Shown here one piece after another: positions 35,901 through 47,149 of a stretch of DNA of 64,000 nt. Each line of letters begins with the position of its first letter. Within the stretch, counting starts at the first letter, position 1. A program made the position numbers and the translations under genes. The notes beneath the pieces are model-generated. The model ran no database searches. It was given only the letters and a program-made list of their open reading frames with translations, and was not told the origin of the DNA. This stretch comes from Gyrodactylus bullatarudis. Its lineage: Eukaryota; Platyhelminthes; Monogenea; Gyrodactylidea; Gyrodactylidae. The DNA is taken from the NCBI GenBank assembly GCA_012064415.1, contig SSNU01000078.1, forward strand, positions 22,871 through 86,870. Direction: 5' to 3'.

Positions 35901-38900
35901 CCAAACTTTTCCAAATTATCAGAACTCAAAGTTTGGATAGAAGCAGCAACCCAGGTACTTTTCTCCCTTTCTGTATGTAACGGGGGTCTGATTGCAATGT
36001 CAAGTTTTAATAAATTCAAAAACAATTGCTATTCGTGAGTGTATTCTGTTTGATGTTTCTCATACATTAATTACATTTTTAATCCGTTCGAGAAGTCATC
36101 ATTGGAGGAGATTAGCGAATAAAGTCTTAAGATTTCCTAAAATTCTCATTATTCACTTGACACATGATTTATTGAGTTTATAATTTATGAATTTTTCAAC
36201 TTTGCTCAATTCCAAAAGTACATTCAACTTACGACTATCTTAAGGAAGATTTTATATTCTTTAGGGTTATACAAAATTCGACTAAATTTTCAGGGGTAGA
36301 CTCGGAATCTGCTCAAAATTTACCTTGACTTTCCCCAACAAGCAGTTTCTAAAAGAATCTTTAGTAAAGATTTCGTTAATGAATAGAGACATATATTTGG
36401 TTAAATTTTGTAGGGATGTTGTTATTATAACAATCATTAACCTCGCAACATGCCTATTTGCTGGTGCAGTTATTTTCGCTAATTTGGGTGTAATGGCACA
36501 TGACAAGAATGTCACAATCTCCGAAGTTGCAAAAGCTGGTGAGTTTTATTCTAAAAACTGGTGCAATATATATTTTTTGATAATCTAATTTTGAGCTAAT
36601 AATGTAATGATAAATTATAGGTCCTGGACTTGTATTTATTGTCTATCCTGAATCTTTAATGAGACTCCCAGGAGGGCCGATCTGGTCGGCTGTATTTTTC
36701 CTAATGATGTTAACCCTCGGGTATGGTTCGCAGTTTTCAATTGTCGAATGTGTACTCTCAGGAATTCTTGATGAAGCAAGAAAATTCAAGGTTCATCTCA
36801 CGAAAAGTCGAGAAATTTGCTTTAGGTGAGTAAATAAATGATTTAATGAACCCTCCTTTTTTCTTAAGATCATCTAAAATTTTGATCCCATTTTAATTTT
36901 TTCGATCTGATCGGATCATAATGAAAATCTCACCAAGTAATCAACCAATAAGCCTTAAAAGATCTTTGAATTTTCTGAGAAATCCATATTATTTCTTAAA
37001 AGAAATCAGCTTTTTTCATTTTCAGTTCAACACACCGAAGATTGGATCTCGTTTGATCTTGATTTTCTCGATCACTTCGATAGTTATATAATTTTCAATC
37101 ACAGTTTTAGAAACTTGATTGAATCTGGAATCGAATTCATATTTTTTTGGTGGAAAAGATACAAGGATAATACAAATGTCAAATTTTCATGTTTCACCTC
37201 GATTTTTGTCATTTTCAAACGGATTTTTTAGGGGTCTAAAGTATTTAGCGTTGTCATGCTTCCCCACCCTGTCCTTCATATTCCAACATATATTCAGATA
37301 TAATAATCTTCCATTTTGCAAAAATAAACCGGTCGATCAATATCAGGTTATTTGATCAAAAGTATTATTCATTATTGGACTCATTTTTCGAATTTTATAT
37401 TTTAATAAATAAAAATTCTAATAATAATTAAATTACACGATTGAAATTCTTTTTCACTTAGAATTGCCATATGCTCGCTTAATTTCCTTATAGGATTGCC
37501 CCTGATATGTGGTGGAGGATCATACTTACTATCCCTAATTGATCATACAATCTTTGGCTTTCCAATGTTGATTATTGGCCTTGGAGAGCTGGTTGTTGTC
37601 TCTTATTGTTATGGTAAGTCAATATTTTAATAGTCAACATCCTCTGAACGTAATTTTATTCGATAAAATTTACTCTATTGATATTGTGAATATCTAAATT
37701 CAAACAACTATAGAAGGAAACTATATTTATTTATTATTTTACCTTTTTCTCTGGATTTCAGTTAATCTTGTTACTCGGTTTCAAGATTACCTGATAATCT
37801 CAAGAATCCCGGGAATCCTCTTACTAATATTAAGTTTAGCTGATAATTTAATACATTTTTAGACATTTAATACAGAAAGGAAAATCATCTAGTTTATCCT
37901 TAACACCCCTAGAACTTTTTCAGAATCTCTTTTTAGAAGTGTTACACATCAATAGAACCTTAGATAGCAATAGAAATGAAAACTATACCTATTTGATAAT
38001 CTCTAGAATTATAATCTTAAACTTTGCTTCAGATTCATTTTCAATCCGTACAAAATTGATTAACCAATCAGTTTATCAAATTTTATTGAAAATCTTTGTA
38101 TCTGCTAAATTCCTTCAAAATAATCCTTTCCAGTTCTTCTCCAATTTTCTTACTAGTAAGAAGTTTAACTAAATTGTCAGGGAGTTTTGAGACTATCAAG
38201 AGTAACAACCGTAACATATATACAGCATAAGGCAACTCATGTCAGCCAAATCATTAACTATTGAATAGCCTTCAATCATAGTCATATTTTAGAGTTAATT
38301 CAAATTATTTACATCTTTGACATGTGTTAAATTAAAATTGTTTATAGTTGTTAGAGGAAAGTCCAAATGTTGTTACAGACACTCAAGTATATTGTACAAT
38401 GTACATAGAAGAGGACCCATTATATTTTTGTATCTTGGAGCGTTAAAGCAATATATTTGGCATGTAATAAGCTGCTGAGTATGTCCGAAATAGAGCTCAT
38501 TCTTGTAAAAACCTTTGGACTTTTCTTTTTCCTTCAGTTAAAAGACCTTGTATCGAAAGACTTGGGAGGAATTTTTTAAATTCTACTTATTTCAATCCTA
38601 TTCATGAATTCGTTTTCTATTTTCTTAGCTTTTCTAGGATTATTTTTATAAAAGGTTGTTTAATAAATCCTTGAATTTACCAAGTTAGCAAGTTCTGATA
38701 TTCAAGAAAATAAATAATTTTTTTTCATCCATGAAAAGGTGTCAAACAGTTTTGTCGAGATATAGCACTGATGATTGACAAAGAACCAAATTTGTATTGG
38801 AAATCGACCTGGCTGGTTATAACCCCAATCAGTATTATGGTTCTCCTGTGTTTTGCTTTTCAAAGAGGCTTTTGTCTCTTACCAAATGGTGAATTTTATC

Positions 38901-40048
38901 CAATTGGATACCAATTTCTTGAGGTTACAATTGCTTTTGGGGTCATTGCTAGCATCCCTATTTGGTTTCTATACAAATACTGTAAGGAAGGTGGCTTGAT
39001 TGTAAGTTCCTTCAGACTTGTCATTCCAAGTTTATAAAAAGTTTACTCCAGAGTCCAATTTCTTATTTAAAGCTAATTGATGGGAAAATTAAAATTCGCA
39101 ATATTTGCTTCCAGAAAATCGTTTTTTATTTAATGATGAAATTCAATCTTGCCAAAATTAGACCATTTTTTCAATTTCGAAAATGCGCCTAATTTCAAAA
39201 GGTTTTAAGCAATTCGATACAAAAGTTTCGGATCACCATTAGACGAAAAAATTCATGAATATTGCCATCTCCAAGAAAAAGTTAAACTTCTGAATTTTGG
39301 ATTATTTTCCTTTGTTCAAATGGTTCGATTCGCACAGTGAAGAATTTCCGTGAACTTTTTTAGGCGAATTGGAATTCTTTATCTAATTTTGATACCAAAT
39401 ATGAGCATTTAATTGCTTCAAATCACAGAAATCAATTTTAATTTGAGCACAAATGTTTAATAAATGAAAAATTGAGGCATTTCCAATATTAATAGAAATA
39501 GCCTTTTTTCCGGAAAATATTTTGGCTCATTCCATAATGGGATCCAAAAATTATTTATGTTCCTGACTATCCGAAGAAAAAATTCTCATCTTCATGTTTT
39601 ATACATTCGTTAGCACTAGTTTTATTAAGTTTATTTTGATTTTCCAAAAGTTTTCAAATTACGTAAAAATGCTTTTTAATGATAACAGGTTCTGAGAGAA
39701 ATCATAAAGCCAGTTTACACATGGGGTCCTGCCGATGATCAGTATAGGCAAGAATTTCATAGACGTCTAATTTCATCCCTTACGAAGAGCAGTTCTACTC
39801 TACGAGAAGACTTGACTTTGGAGATTATGTCAGAGGATAAAATTGAAGAGGTCAAAAACAACTTCTACCAGTCGAAATTGATGATTGCTGAAAAGATGAC
39901 GGAGGCTCACACGAAAAAACTCAGTAAAATAGGTTCTTGCAATGAACAATCCTTGAATTATAGCTCAAATAGTCCCACAGAGTCATGTAAAATATCAAAA
40001 GAGAAGAGTTCAGGTGGCAATGATGAAGTGGGTTTGACTTTTCTCTGA
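32984..40048 (+). CDS. SLC6-family Na/Cl-dependent neurotransmitter or amino-acid transporter
   Basis: Nine exons: 32984-33440, 34515-34575, 34637-34769, 35796-36034, 36414-36538, 36621-36825, 37462-37613, 38739-39001 and 39689-40048 (664 aa), all in frame at GT/AG borders. SLC6 carriers import amino acids or transmitters with Na+ and usually Cl-. TM1 is IAYAVGLGNVWRFPYLCFVN, with Gly where monoamine carriers have Asp, so an amino acid or GABA/glycine-type substrate is more likely. TM3 keeps the substrate Tyr (SIYYVVIIS), the second extracellular loop has the Cys pair (STCDNFWNTINC), and KSSTEEFYENYVL is typical. Two core sites are odd: TM6 reads FSLSVCNGGLIAMSSFNKF, and TM8 has GYGSQF where the family has G-x-D-S-Q-F. 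Introns of 61-82 nt coexist with ones of 0.4-1.1 kb filled with foldback and LINE repeats. AATAAA lies at 40273-40278. Confidence 0.92.
33605..34180. repeat. Foldback MITE-like element (family A) in SLC6 intron 1
   Basis: Begins with AAAGTTGGTTGATATGAAGT. A ~75-bp block near 33775-33850 (GAGGTTGATCACAAGGGGTT) recurs inverted at 34025-34100 (AACCCCTTGTGATCAACCTC). The right border is unclear. Confidence 0.65.
35382..35696 (-). pseudogene. LINE fragment in SLC6 intron 3
   Basis: Antisense to the transporter. Encodes FRSVILSHFDYVAGLLCPIP then RIQYLYLRSCLGPHSYKKLL and PLWLRRIATAASLY, the post-RT region of a non-LTR element. It is open over 104 codons but lacks everything upstream. Confidence 0.7.
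39055..39630. repeat. Foldback MITE-like element (family A) in SLC6 intron 8
   Basis: Left AAAGCTAATTGATGGGAAAA; right AATTCTCATCTTCATG. The interior inverted blocks (GACCATTTTTTCAATTTCGA and the later AAAAATTGAGGCATTTCC) match the copy at 40905-41490. Confidence 0.55.
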
Positions 40049-40904
40049 ATTTTGATTTAATTGACAATATTTTTCTTATTGCGAAGGTTATATCGCCACT
40101 TTAATGTTACTGTATTTGTCAGCAAGATTTTTCCAGAGAACGAGTTTATATTTTAGAGAAGCATAAAGAATTCGTTTCAAACTATATTCCCAGACTCGAA
40201 AGAGACCGATAAACTTTGTTGTCTGTTTAAATCAACTACCTTTCGTACATTTTCATATATCTGTCTGTTTCAAATAAAGCATGTATTATTCAAGATTTCC
40301 AATTTTTAAAATTTCATTTATATTCTCCTAACAGTTCAAATGACCTAATTGAATTATAATACATTGTATTCCTTAGTTTCTGAATACAGTAATCTGTACA
40401 CGTTTTCGAGGTATCTCACAAAATTGCTAGAATCCAGGAATTAATCTTACGTTTTTCGAGTGTTTCTCAATGAACTTATCCAAGTAAAAAACATGAATTT
40501 CTGTAGAAATAAATATTTATCCTTGCAATGAAAACATTATGAATTATGTTTTATGATTCCATAATGAATAAAACATTATCAGATCAAATTTATAAAACAT
40601 GATTTAGAATTTACAAATCATAATTTTTTGATTAATTTGAGACTAGAGAGAGAATACTCAACAAAATCGTAGGGGGGAGTAGGTGGACTGTAATGATACT
40701 ACAGTGTAGTATTACCAGTCTGACTGAGCACATCATTATTTATTGAATTATTCATGAATTTGAGTAAAGTTAAATGAGTGTCAGGAAATATTCTCTCTCG
40801 ACCATAGGGACTACTTCATCTCCTTTCATTCCTTTTCGAAAGATGACGTTAGTAAATTTTTGATCTGAAAAAATTTTTTTTGATCTTTTTCGAATTTTTT
40901 TTGA

Positions 40905-41490
40905 CTCTAAAACTAAAGCTAGTTGACATGAAGATGGGAATTTACTATTTTTACAAAAAACTCCATATTTTTCTTAGGATTTAAAGAAAGAAATAATTTT
41001 TTGAATTCGAAGCAGTTAAGTGATGATATTTGTGATAAACATTCGACGAAAAATTCAAATTTGGCCATAGAGATAGCGAAGATCTTACTGTTTCCTAGAA
41101 AAAGTTAGACTTCAAGATTTTGGATAATTTGCCTACGTAAAATTTAAATAGTTCGATTTCCCACAGTAATGACGGAATTCAGTGAACTTCTGCAGGTGAA
41201 TTCGAATTCTTCGTCTAGTGCTGATCCCAAATATCAGTACATAACTGGTTCGAATCATCGATGTCGATGAAAATTTTGGGTTCAAAAGTTGGTGCATTTT
41301 CGAAATCCAAAAATTGGCCTTATTTTCGTCGGATTGAATATTTTTCGGAATATTTTTTGAATATTCACATCTTATTAGCTCAGTCCATTTAGATTCCAAA
41401 AAATTATTATTTTTCTTTCCATCCTGAGAAAAATATCGAGTTTTTGTAAAAATAGTAAATTCTCATGTTCATGTCAATTAGGTTTATTTA
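40905..41490. repeat. Foldback MITE-like element (family A), best-preserved termini
   Basis: Termini AACTAAAGCTAGTTGACATG then AAGATGGGAATTTACTATTT on the left, and AAATAGTAAATTCTCATG then TTCATGTCAATTAGGTTT (approximate) on the right, are ~50-bp imperfect inverted repeats. The interior contains a second nested inversion shared with 39055-39630. No coding capacity. Confidence 0.75.
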
Positions 41491-43787
41491 TCTATAGAGA
41501 TATCGAGTAGATATTGAGCATATTTGAAATCTACATCTAATGTTTTATAATGGAAATTTTGTTTTCTTCTAAAGGCTCAGCAAATAGGTTTTCAAAGATA
41601 CATTATAGATATTATTAAAATATTTGACTGGATTTTCAAAATTAACCCTCTTCTAGGTAACTTTGGTAAGCATCAGAGGGAAGCTATACTTTTTAATTGT
41701 GCAAATTTTTGTCTCTTACAATTTTCCTTTCTAATGAAGACTCCTCATTGAGGAGTGAAAAAAGTATTTTAAGTTAATATTATCTCTTGAGAAAGTGCTA
41801 AGTTCCACTGGTCGATCAATGGAATATGAAGGGTTAATTTTGGATTTTAGATCAAAATAATATTCTCTATCATATTGACTGATTTTATTCTTGTTATTTC
41901 TCTTGTTTTCGCCTTCTGATGATGCAACTGATTCTATTTCGGCTTTAGTATATTCTCAGTAGTATTCATCTTCAAGTCCATTAGATATCAACGCAATAAG
42001 CAATAATAGAATACAAAACTATATACTATACAGTGTATTAGAGAATGTAGTAAATTCCTTGTACTCAATATAATTATGGAAATTTTACGATTATTTACGT
42101 TTCCTTTCAATTGAAATATTTTTACTGTAAATACTTGAAGATTAATTTTATCATATCGATGGGTGACTTTAGAAAATTTTGAAAAATAAGATACAGAGAG
42201 CTTTTTTACAAAAATCGGATTTCTCTGAACCCAGAGCGAGTGAAGTTCTGAGACAGTGAAATTCCCCTATAAGAGTCTAAATGGGGTAAGATTGACTAAT
42301 CTCATAATTTTAAGGGATTTGAACTCAGAATGTAATATCAAATATAAATAATTTTTTTAATAAATAATTTAATGTGGGCACCATACTACCTGTAGCAAAC
42401 CGGCCAGATTTTACATTTCTTTTTAATATCAGTCGGAATCCACAAATATTTGAGATTTTTTAAATATGGATTCAAGTTTATCGATAAGAATTGTACAGAC
42501 TTCTCGGACTTAGAAGAATCTTTAAGAAGAAAACCGATGATCTAATGGGATTTAATTTCTTCACGGACTGAAATCAAGACAAATCAATGCTTATAGTTTA
42601 ACTTATAGGGGGAATGGAAAAAGAAAATGCATTCTTCAAACTTCAAAACAGTGAAAAGTTTTTCACCAAGTTTTTCTCCAATTTCTTCTAAGAGTTTTGT
42701 ATTTTTTTATCCCCTTTGCAACGGTTCTAAATTGATGTTGAATGGTATTGAATAATCCTCTAAAAATAACTACGCAATTGGGTTTAGTATGAGCCTAAAA
42801 GATCTAGAAAAGATTCCTGCTCTTAAATGAATCAATGATAATTGTCCTACAATAACAAAATTCCCATCCATGTATGGAAATATAAAAAGTATGACCATGA
42901 TTTTTTTCCTTGCCTATATACAACAACAACAAACATTGAATTTTGCACTGCATTATCCTTACCAAGTAACTAACCATGTCACGTATCTTTCTCAAATATT
43001 CTATACATAATATATTTTGTCTGATGTACAAAGTCCTACTTTTCCTAGAAAATATACACACACAATCTATTTGGAACTAATAATATGTGGGCTGGGGATA
43101 TACAAATATGATATGCTAACAGAATGTATGTTGAGTAGATACGATTTGATTGAGATAAAATGATAGACTCTCCTCTTATTGGCTGCCATAAAATTAGCCA
43201 ATGAATATCAACCTCAATTGATTCCTCTATCTTTTTGGATCGAATTTTATTTTCTTATGCCCTTCCTGTTTAAATTTTTTTAATATCATTGTTTGTTTTT
43301 TTCTGCTAATTTGATTAATCAATTCAATAACCTTTGCTAATTCTTTTTAACTCAAAAGTATAGATACGATTTTGACTTTATTAATTTAATGTATTCAAAT
43401 TTTCCGTAATGTTCTCAGATCATAGGGCTTAAATGATACGAAAAAACTCTAGGATGGATAAACAAAATATTTTTATTTCTTCTCATATATATTAGTAGTA
43501 GTGACGTTTTGAACGATTCGTTGTTTTTCTTGACAGTTTGTCAAATAATATTTACAAAATTCACTTGTAGAGGGATCCCAATCTCCTATACACGTGAGAG
43601 TACATACAACAATAGATTATAATTCTTGCAATAAAATTTAAAATATAAATCTGACCGAGTTCATTATTATTAGTTTTTAATGGATTTCCACTATCTTGAT
43701 AATAATTTAAATATGTTTTATTTTCCCATCTATAATATATAATGAAAGACCAAGATAATAATAATTAATAACAATAAGTATAGTTTG
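41491..43787. other. Gene-free stretch and probable CDK5R 3'UTR
   Basis: No coding signal recognised. About 42147-42195 is a fragment of the 1446-1947 foldback arm. 43177-43203 has TTATTGGCTGCC and TTAGCCAATGAA, two inverted CCAAT boxes. The last few hundred bases before 43788 are probably CDK5R 3'UTR. Confidence 0.4.
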
Positions 43788-45695
43788 TTAATTTTCATTG
43801 TGATATTTGAATGAGCCCCTCTTGTTGCTGTTATGAGAGCTCCTTGTTGAGGTTAACGTTGCTGAGCAATAATTTTGATGGGAAGAATTCTTACCTCTCG
43901 GTGAATGGGGCGATGAAGACGATGAGGCAATATCACAGGGTGAATATTTCGGCTGAATAATTATACTTTCCTTAATAACTGATCCATATTGGCATAATTC
44001 AAAAAATAGGCTCATAAAATAATCAATATCAGCATTAATTTTGAGCATATACGAACTTTGTTCATTCATAATGGTTAGGCATTTCAGCCAGAATCTATCT
44101 CTTTCAATATCGATATGAAGGTTCTCTCGGAAGCTTTGACGTGAATCGAAGCTTGTATTAAAGGTACTCAGCGATGAATTATTCGTGTAACTATTGACTG
44201 ATGTACTGAAACAGTTAGCTGATGCAGTTGGGGAAATTGAAGCACTTTGTGAGCGTTCATTACGACGTTCTAGGCGTGATTGTCCGCTCTGATTGAATTT
44301 CATTTCTGCTGTTATAAAAGGTTTCAGGGGATAACTTATCTCGTTGCCCATGTATGAATAAGAAAGATAGAGACATGAAATGATCATCGAGTGCAAAATC
44401 GAATGATTCTTAATGATGGACTCTTTCATGTAATTTTTGAGGAGCATATACAGAAATGTTATGTTGACGGGGGATATGAAGGGAATCTCTGACCAGCCCT
44501 GAATAAGAAGAGATCGATCAATGCCTCGAATCCAAGAGGCAATGATCATTGGATGAAAAATGTTCTCCTGTCGGCATTTAATTGAGCTATTTCCTGAGCT
44601 GTAGTTTTGCAGCTCTTTTGGAAATAAACTTGGACAACAAATTCTAATGTAATTGGCTAGAGATTTGAGTACTTCTGATGTACTCAAATGGGACATATTT
44701 TTTTCAAATATCTCTTGAGGACTGGCTGTTTTTGACTTTTTCAAATGCGCTCTACGTGGCTTCTCAATGTTACTTTGACCATCGGGTTTCTTACTCAACG
44801 TTCCCTGCTCAGGATTCTTCAGAGTGTTACAGGAAATTGATTTTCGTAGATTCCCCAGTGAATCCTCGAAATTGATAGCAGAAAGATTTGCATCTTCATA
44901 GGAGACTGTTTTTTTGGTGGTTCTCTTCTTGTGCCTGCCTCTAAGGCTAGTAAAAATACTATTGGAGCTCGCTTCGGTAATCTTTTCTAAAATAGGTTTT
45001 GAATTACTATTCCCACAGCGTTTCTTCGGCGTTGATAGAATATTCAAAATTTCCGTATTCTTATCCGCAATTATACTGTCAGTGAGAGAGAAGCTTTTGA
45101 AGCTGTTCAGATTAATATCTGATCTATTATTTCCATAAAAGTTTGATTGGAATATTTTTTTAATTGAAGATTTTTTGCTTCTGTTTGGCTTCAAGTAGCT
45201 GAGATTGTCACAGAGTAATGGATTGAGATCATTGTTTGGATTAATATTGATTGCACTTCGACTGAGATTCCCCAAATATTCTGAATGACAAGTCTGCTGC
45301 CTTAAAGGCGTTGAGGAGTGAATCGACTTTGAATTAATTTGAATTATATCCGATGAAAAATCTTGAGATTCAGTCTTGAGTATTCCTCGGGCACTCCGTA
45401 ACTTTCTAAACCGAAATCTTGTACGAATTTCATGAAAAATATTCCCATGTTCGTCATTTTCTTCGTTCCCTTCAAATGTCTTTGAGGTTCTATGGGTATT
45501 TTCACTTGAACAAATTGAGCAAACAGATTTCGTCTTAATTTCTGAGTAGCGTTTTTTTCTCTGCAGATAATCAGTTGACGATAGGGGCGTTGAATATTGG
45601 TGATTCAAGTGGTTGACGTGATTATGAAAATCAGGGACAGATGGACTTGGTAGATGTACTTTTGGAATAGGAGTCCCACTATTTGTATTTCCCAT
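43788..45695 (-). CDS. CDK5 activator (p35/p39 family) with long N-terminus
   Basis: Single exon, 635 aa. p35-type proteins bind and activate CDK5 in neurons and are held at membranes by an N-terminal myristate. Here MGNTNSGT fits an N-myristoylation signal. About residues 60-330 are Ser/Asn/Lys-rich and largely disordered. The cyclin-like activator domain follows: SLANYIRICCPSLFP, ASWIRGIDRSLLIQGWSEIP, then FISPVNITFLYMLLKNYMK and LYLSYSYMGNEISYPLKPFI. It resumes in DRFWLKCLTIMNEQSSYMLK then INADIDYFMSLFFELC. A Ser-rich insertion of ~60 residues separates the two parts where vertebrate p35 has a handful. The domain is otherwise complete, so CDK5 activation is expected; vertebrate p35 is 307 aa. 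A Ser-rich tail of ~70 residues ends the protein. Being intronless is normal for this family. Confidence 0.88.
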   Translation of the reverse strand: MGNTNSGTPIPKVHLPSPSVPDFHNHVNHLNHQYSTPLSSTDYLQRKKRYSEIKTKSVCSICSSENTHRTSKTFEGNEENDEHGNIFHEIRTRFRFRKLRSARGILKTESQDFSSDIIQINSKSIHSSTPLRQQTCHSEYLGNLSRSAININPNNDLNPLLCDNLSYLKPNRSKKSSIKKIFQSNFYGNNRSDINLNSFKSFSLTDSIIADKNTEILNILSTPKKRCGNSNSKPILEKITEASSNSIFTSLRGRHKKRTTKKTVSYEDANLSAINFEDSLGNLRKSISCNTLKNPEQGTLSKKPDGQSNIEKPRRAHLKKSKTASPQEIFEKNMSHLSTSEVLKSLANYIRICCPSLFPKELQNYSSGNSSIKCRQENIFHPMIIASWIRGIDRSLLIQGWSEIPFISPVNITFLYMLLKNYMKESIIKNHSILHSMIISCLYLSYSYMGNEISYPLKPFITAEMKFNQSGQSRLERRNERSQSASISPTASANCFSTSVNSYTNNSSLSTFNTSFDSRQSFRENLHIDIERDRFWLKCLTIMNEQSSYMLKINADIDYFMSLFFELCQYGSVIKESIIIQPKYSPCDIASSSSSPHSPRGKNSSHQNYCSATLTSTRSSHNSNKRGSFKYHNEN

Positions 45696-46260
45696 TGGTT
45701 TTAGTATTTAGGGATATCATTGATTTTTCAACCATTGATATGATATCCAAAATTGTTTCATTTCAATTAAAATCTCCTCAGCAGATTTTTTGGAACGAAA
45801 GAAATTTTGTTGGGCTACGGCTCAAAGCTATCTAGATAAATTAATACAGACGTTCTTCCTTGACAATATTTCCTCTTTATAAATCTATCTACATCTATTT
45901 CTATCTCTATATTCCCTTTACTCAATTCGTAGGTGAAGGTTAATAAATTGGCCAATGAGAGTACAGAGATGAATTTGTAGAGAGTAGAGTTGTGTATATT
46001 CTTATGAAGGAGAAAATCAATATTGAATATTTTTATGGAATTAACTGACTAGTTAACTAAGTTAGGCTTTAAATTTGATATTGGAAGATATTATACCTCA
46101 ATACACCTCTAGACTTATTTATTTTCTGTTATCTAGTTTTTTAAATAAAATGGCATTAAATCATGATTTTAAATCTTTTAGGTTGTTTTTATTAAAATAC
46201 GGTTCAAAAGAATTAGTTTTTTGTTTATCTTTTGTTTGACCCTGAAACAAATTCAAGTTA
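45696..46260. promoter_or_regulatory. Divergent intergenic region CDK5R / beta-CA
   Basis: 565 bp between the two start codons. TTGGCCAATGAG (about 45949-45960) holds back-to-back CCAAT boxes on both strands. No other element recognised. Confidence 0.35.
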
Positions 46261-47031
46261 ATGGATAAGATACTGAGATCGTTGTCGAGGTTTGACAATG
46301 TAAAACGAAACAAATATCTTCAAGGATTAGAATTAATCAAAAATGAAGGAGGTGTAAGAGTTTTTGTTATTTAAAAATAGCCACATTCATTGTTAATAAC
46401 TTGTGCTGATTCTAGACTCGCACCGTTCAAGTTTCTTGATCTTCCACCAGGATCAATGTTCCTTGCAAGAAATCCAGGAAATTTTCTTTCTCTTTCTCCT
46501 CAAAAATATAAAGAGGTCGGTTCAAACGATACTATTCCTAGTATGATAGATTTAGCTTGTACAATCTTTGAAGTAAGAAATATAATGGTGTGTGGTCATT
46601 CAGACTGCAAAGCCATCAGATTACTCAATGAATTCGTCAAAGCAGATCCTGATAATCTAGAGCCAAGTACGAATAAAAGGCCTATCGAGAATTGGGTTTG
46701 TCAGCATGGGCATGAAGTTTACCACTCCCATTTCCTAAGAGAACAAGACGTTTACACATTTAGCCAGGCACCAAAGAAGCTAGAGTTGGTTTTAGATAAG
46801 ACTCTCGAAGAAGCAGATAAATGGTCACAAGTAAAATTTCAATAACCTAATATAATTCAGGTCAATACGCTGCATCAATTGGCCAATTTACAGAATTATT
46901 TATCAAAAAGACCTATTCTTAGAGAATTAGGTATCAAGACAAATGCACTTTGGTTCGATACACTTACGGCCAAAACACTCCACTATAATTTAGAGTTGAG
47001 AAAATTCGTTAAGGTCAATCCTGTAGACTAG
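46261..47031 (+). CDS. Beta-class carbonic anhydrase
   Basis: Three exons: 46261-46353, 46381-46830 and 46861-47031 (237 aa), split by introns of 27 and 30 nt. It catalyses CO2 hydration with a zinc ion held by two Cys and one His. The zinc and dyad motif LITCADSR (C-x-D-x-R) and HSDCK (H-x-x-C) are both present, as are FLARNPGN and the metazoan-type ends ILRSLSRFDN (N-terminus) and VNTLHQLANLQNYLSKRPIL (C-terminus). Length is that of animal beta-CA (about 250 aa); these are usually mitochondrial, and the N-terminus has no long leader but is basic. The first intron was fixed by requiring NEGG-PHSLLITC in frame. All catalytic residues are intact. The 3' end faces the TSR1 3' end 118 bp away. 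Confidence 0.92.
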
Positions 47032-47149
47032 AAGATGAGGTCATTTGCTTATTCAATGAAAAGATGAATAATTATTTTAATTTTTATTTATTTTGTATCA
47101 ATAAAAGCCAAATTATACAGCAACGAAAGGAACCAGTCTTAAGTTATTT

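Noticed and set aside
38750..38775. CTGATGA core as a third hammerhead
   Set aside because: It falls in an SLC6 coding exon (ALMIDKEP) and has no GAAA strand or pairing helix.
41133..41399. 88-codon minus-strand frame
   Set aside because: Lies wholly inside the best-preserved foldback element (40905-41490), whose other copies do not keep it open.
42804..43061. 85-codon minus-strand frame
   Set aside because: No family resemblance, composition like the surrounding AT-rich DNA, and no splice partner or neighbour support.
44914..45138. Plus-strand open frame opposite the CDK5 activator
   Set aside because: It is the antisense of a well-supported coding exon and matches no family.
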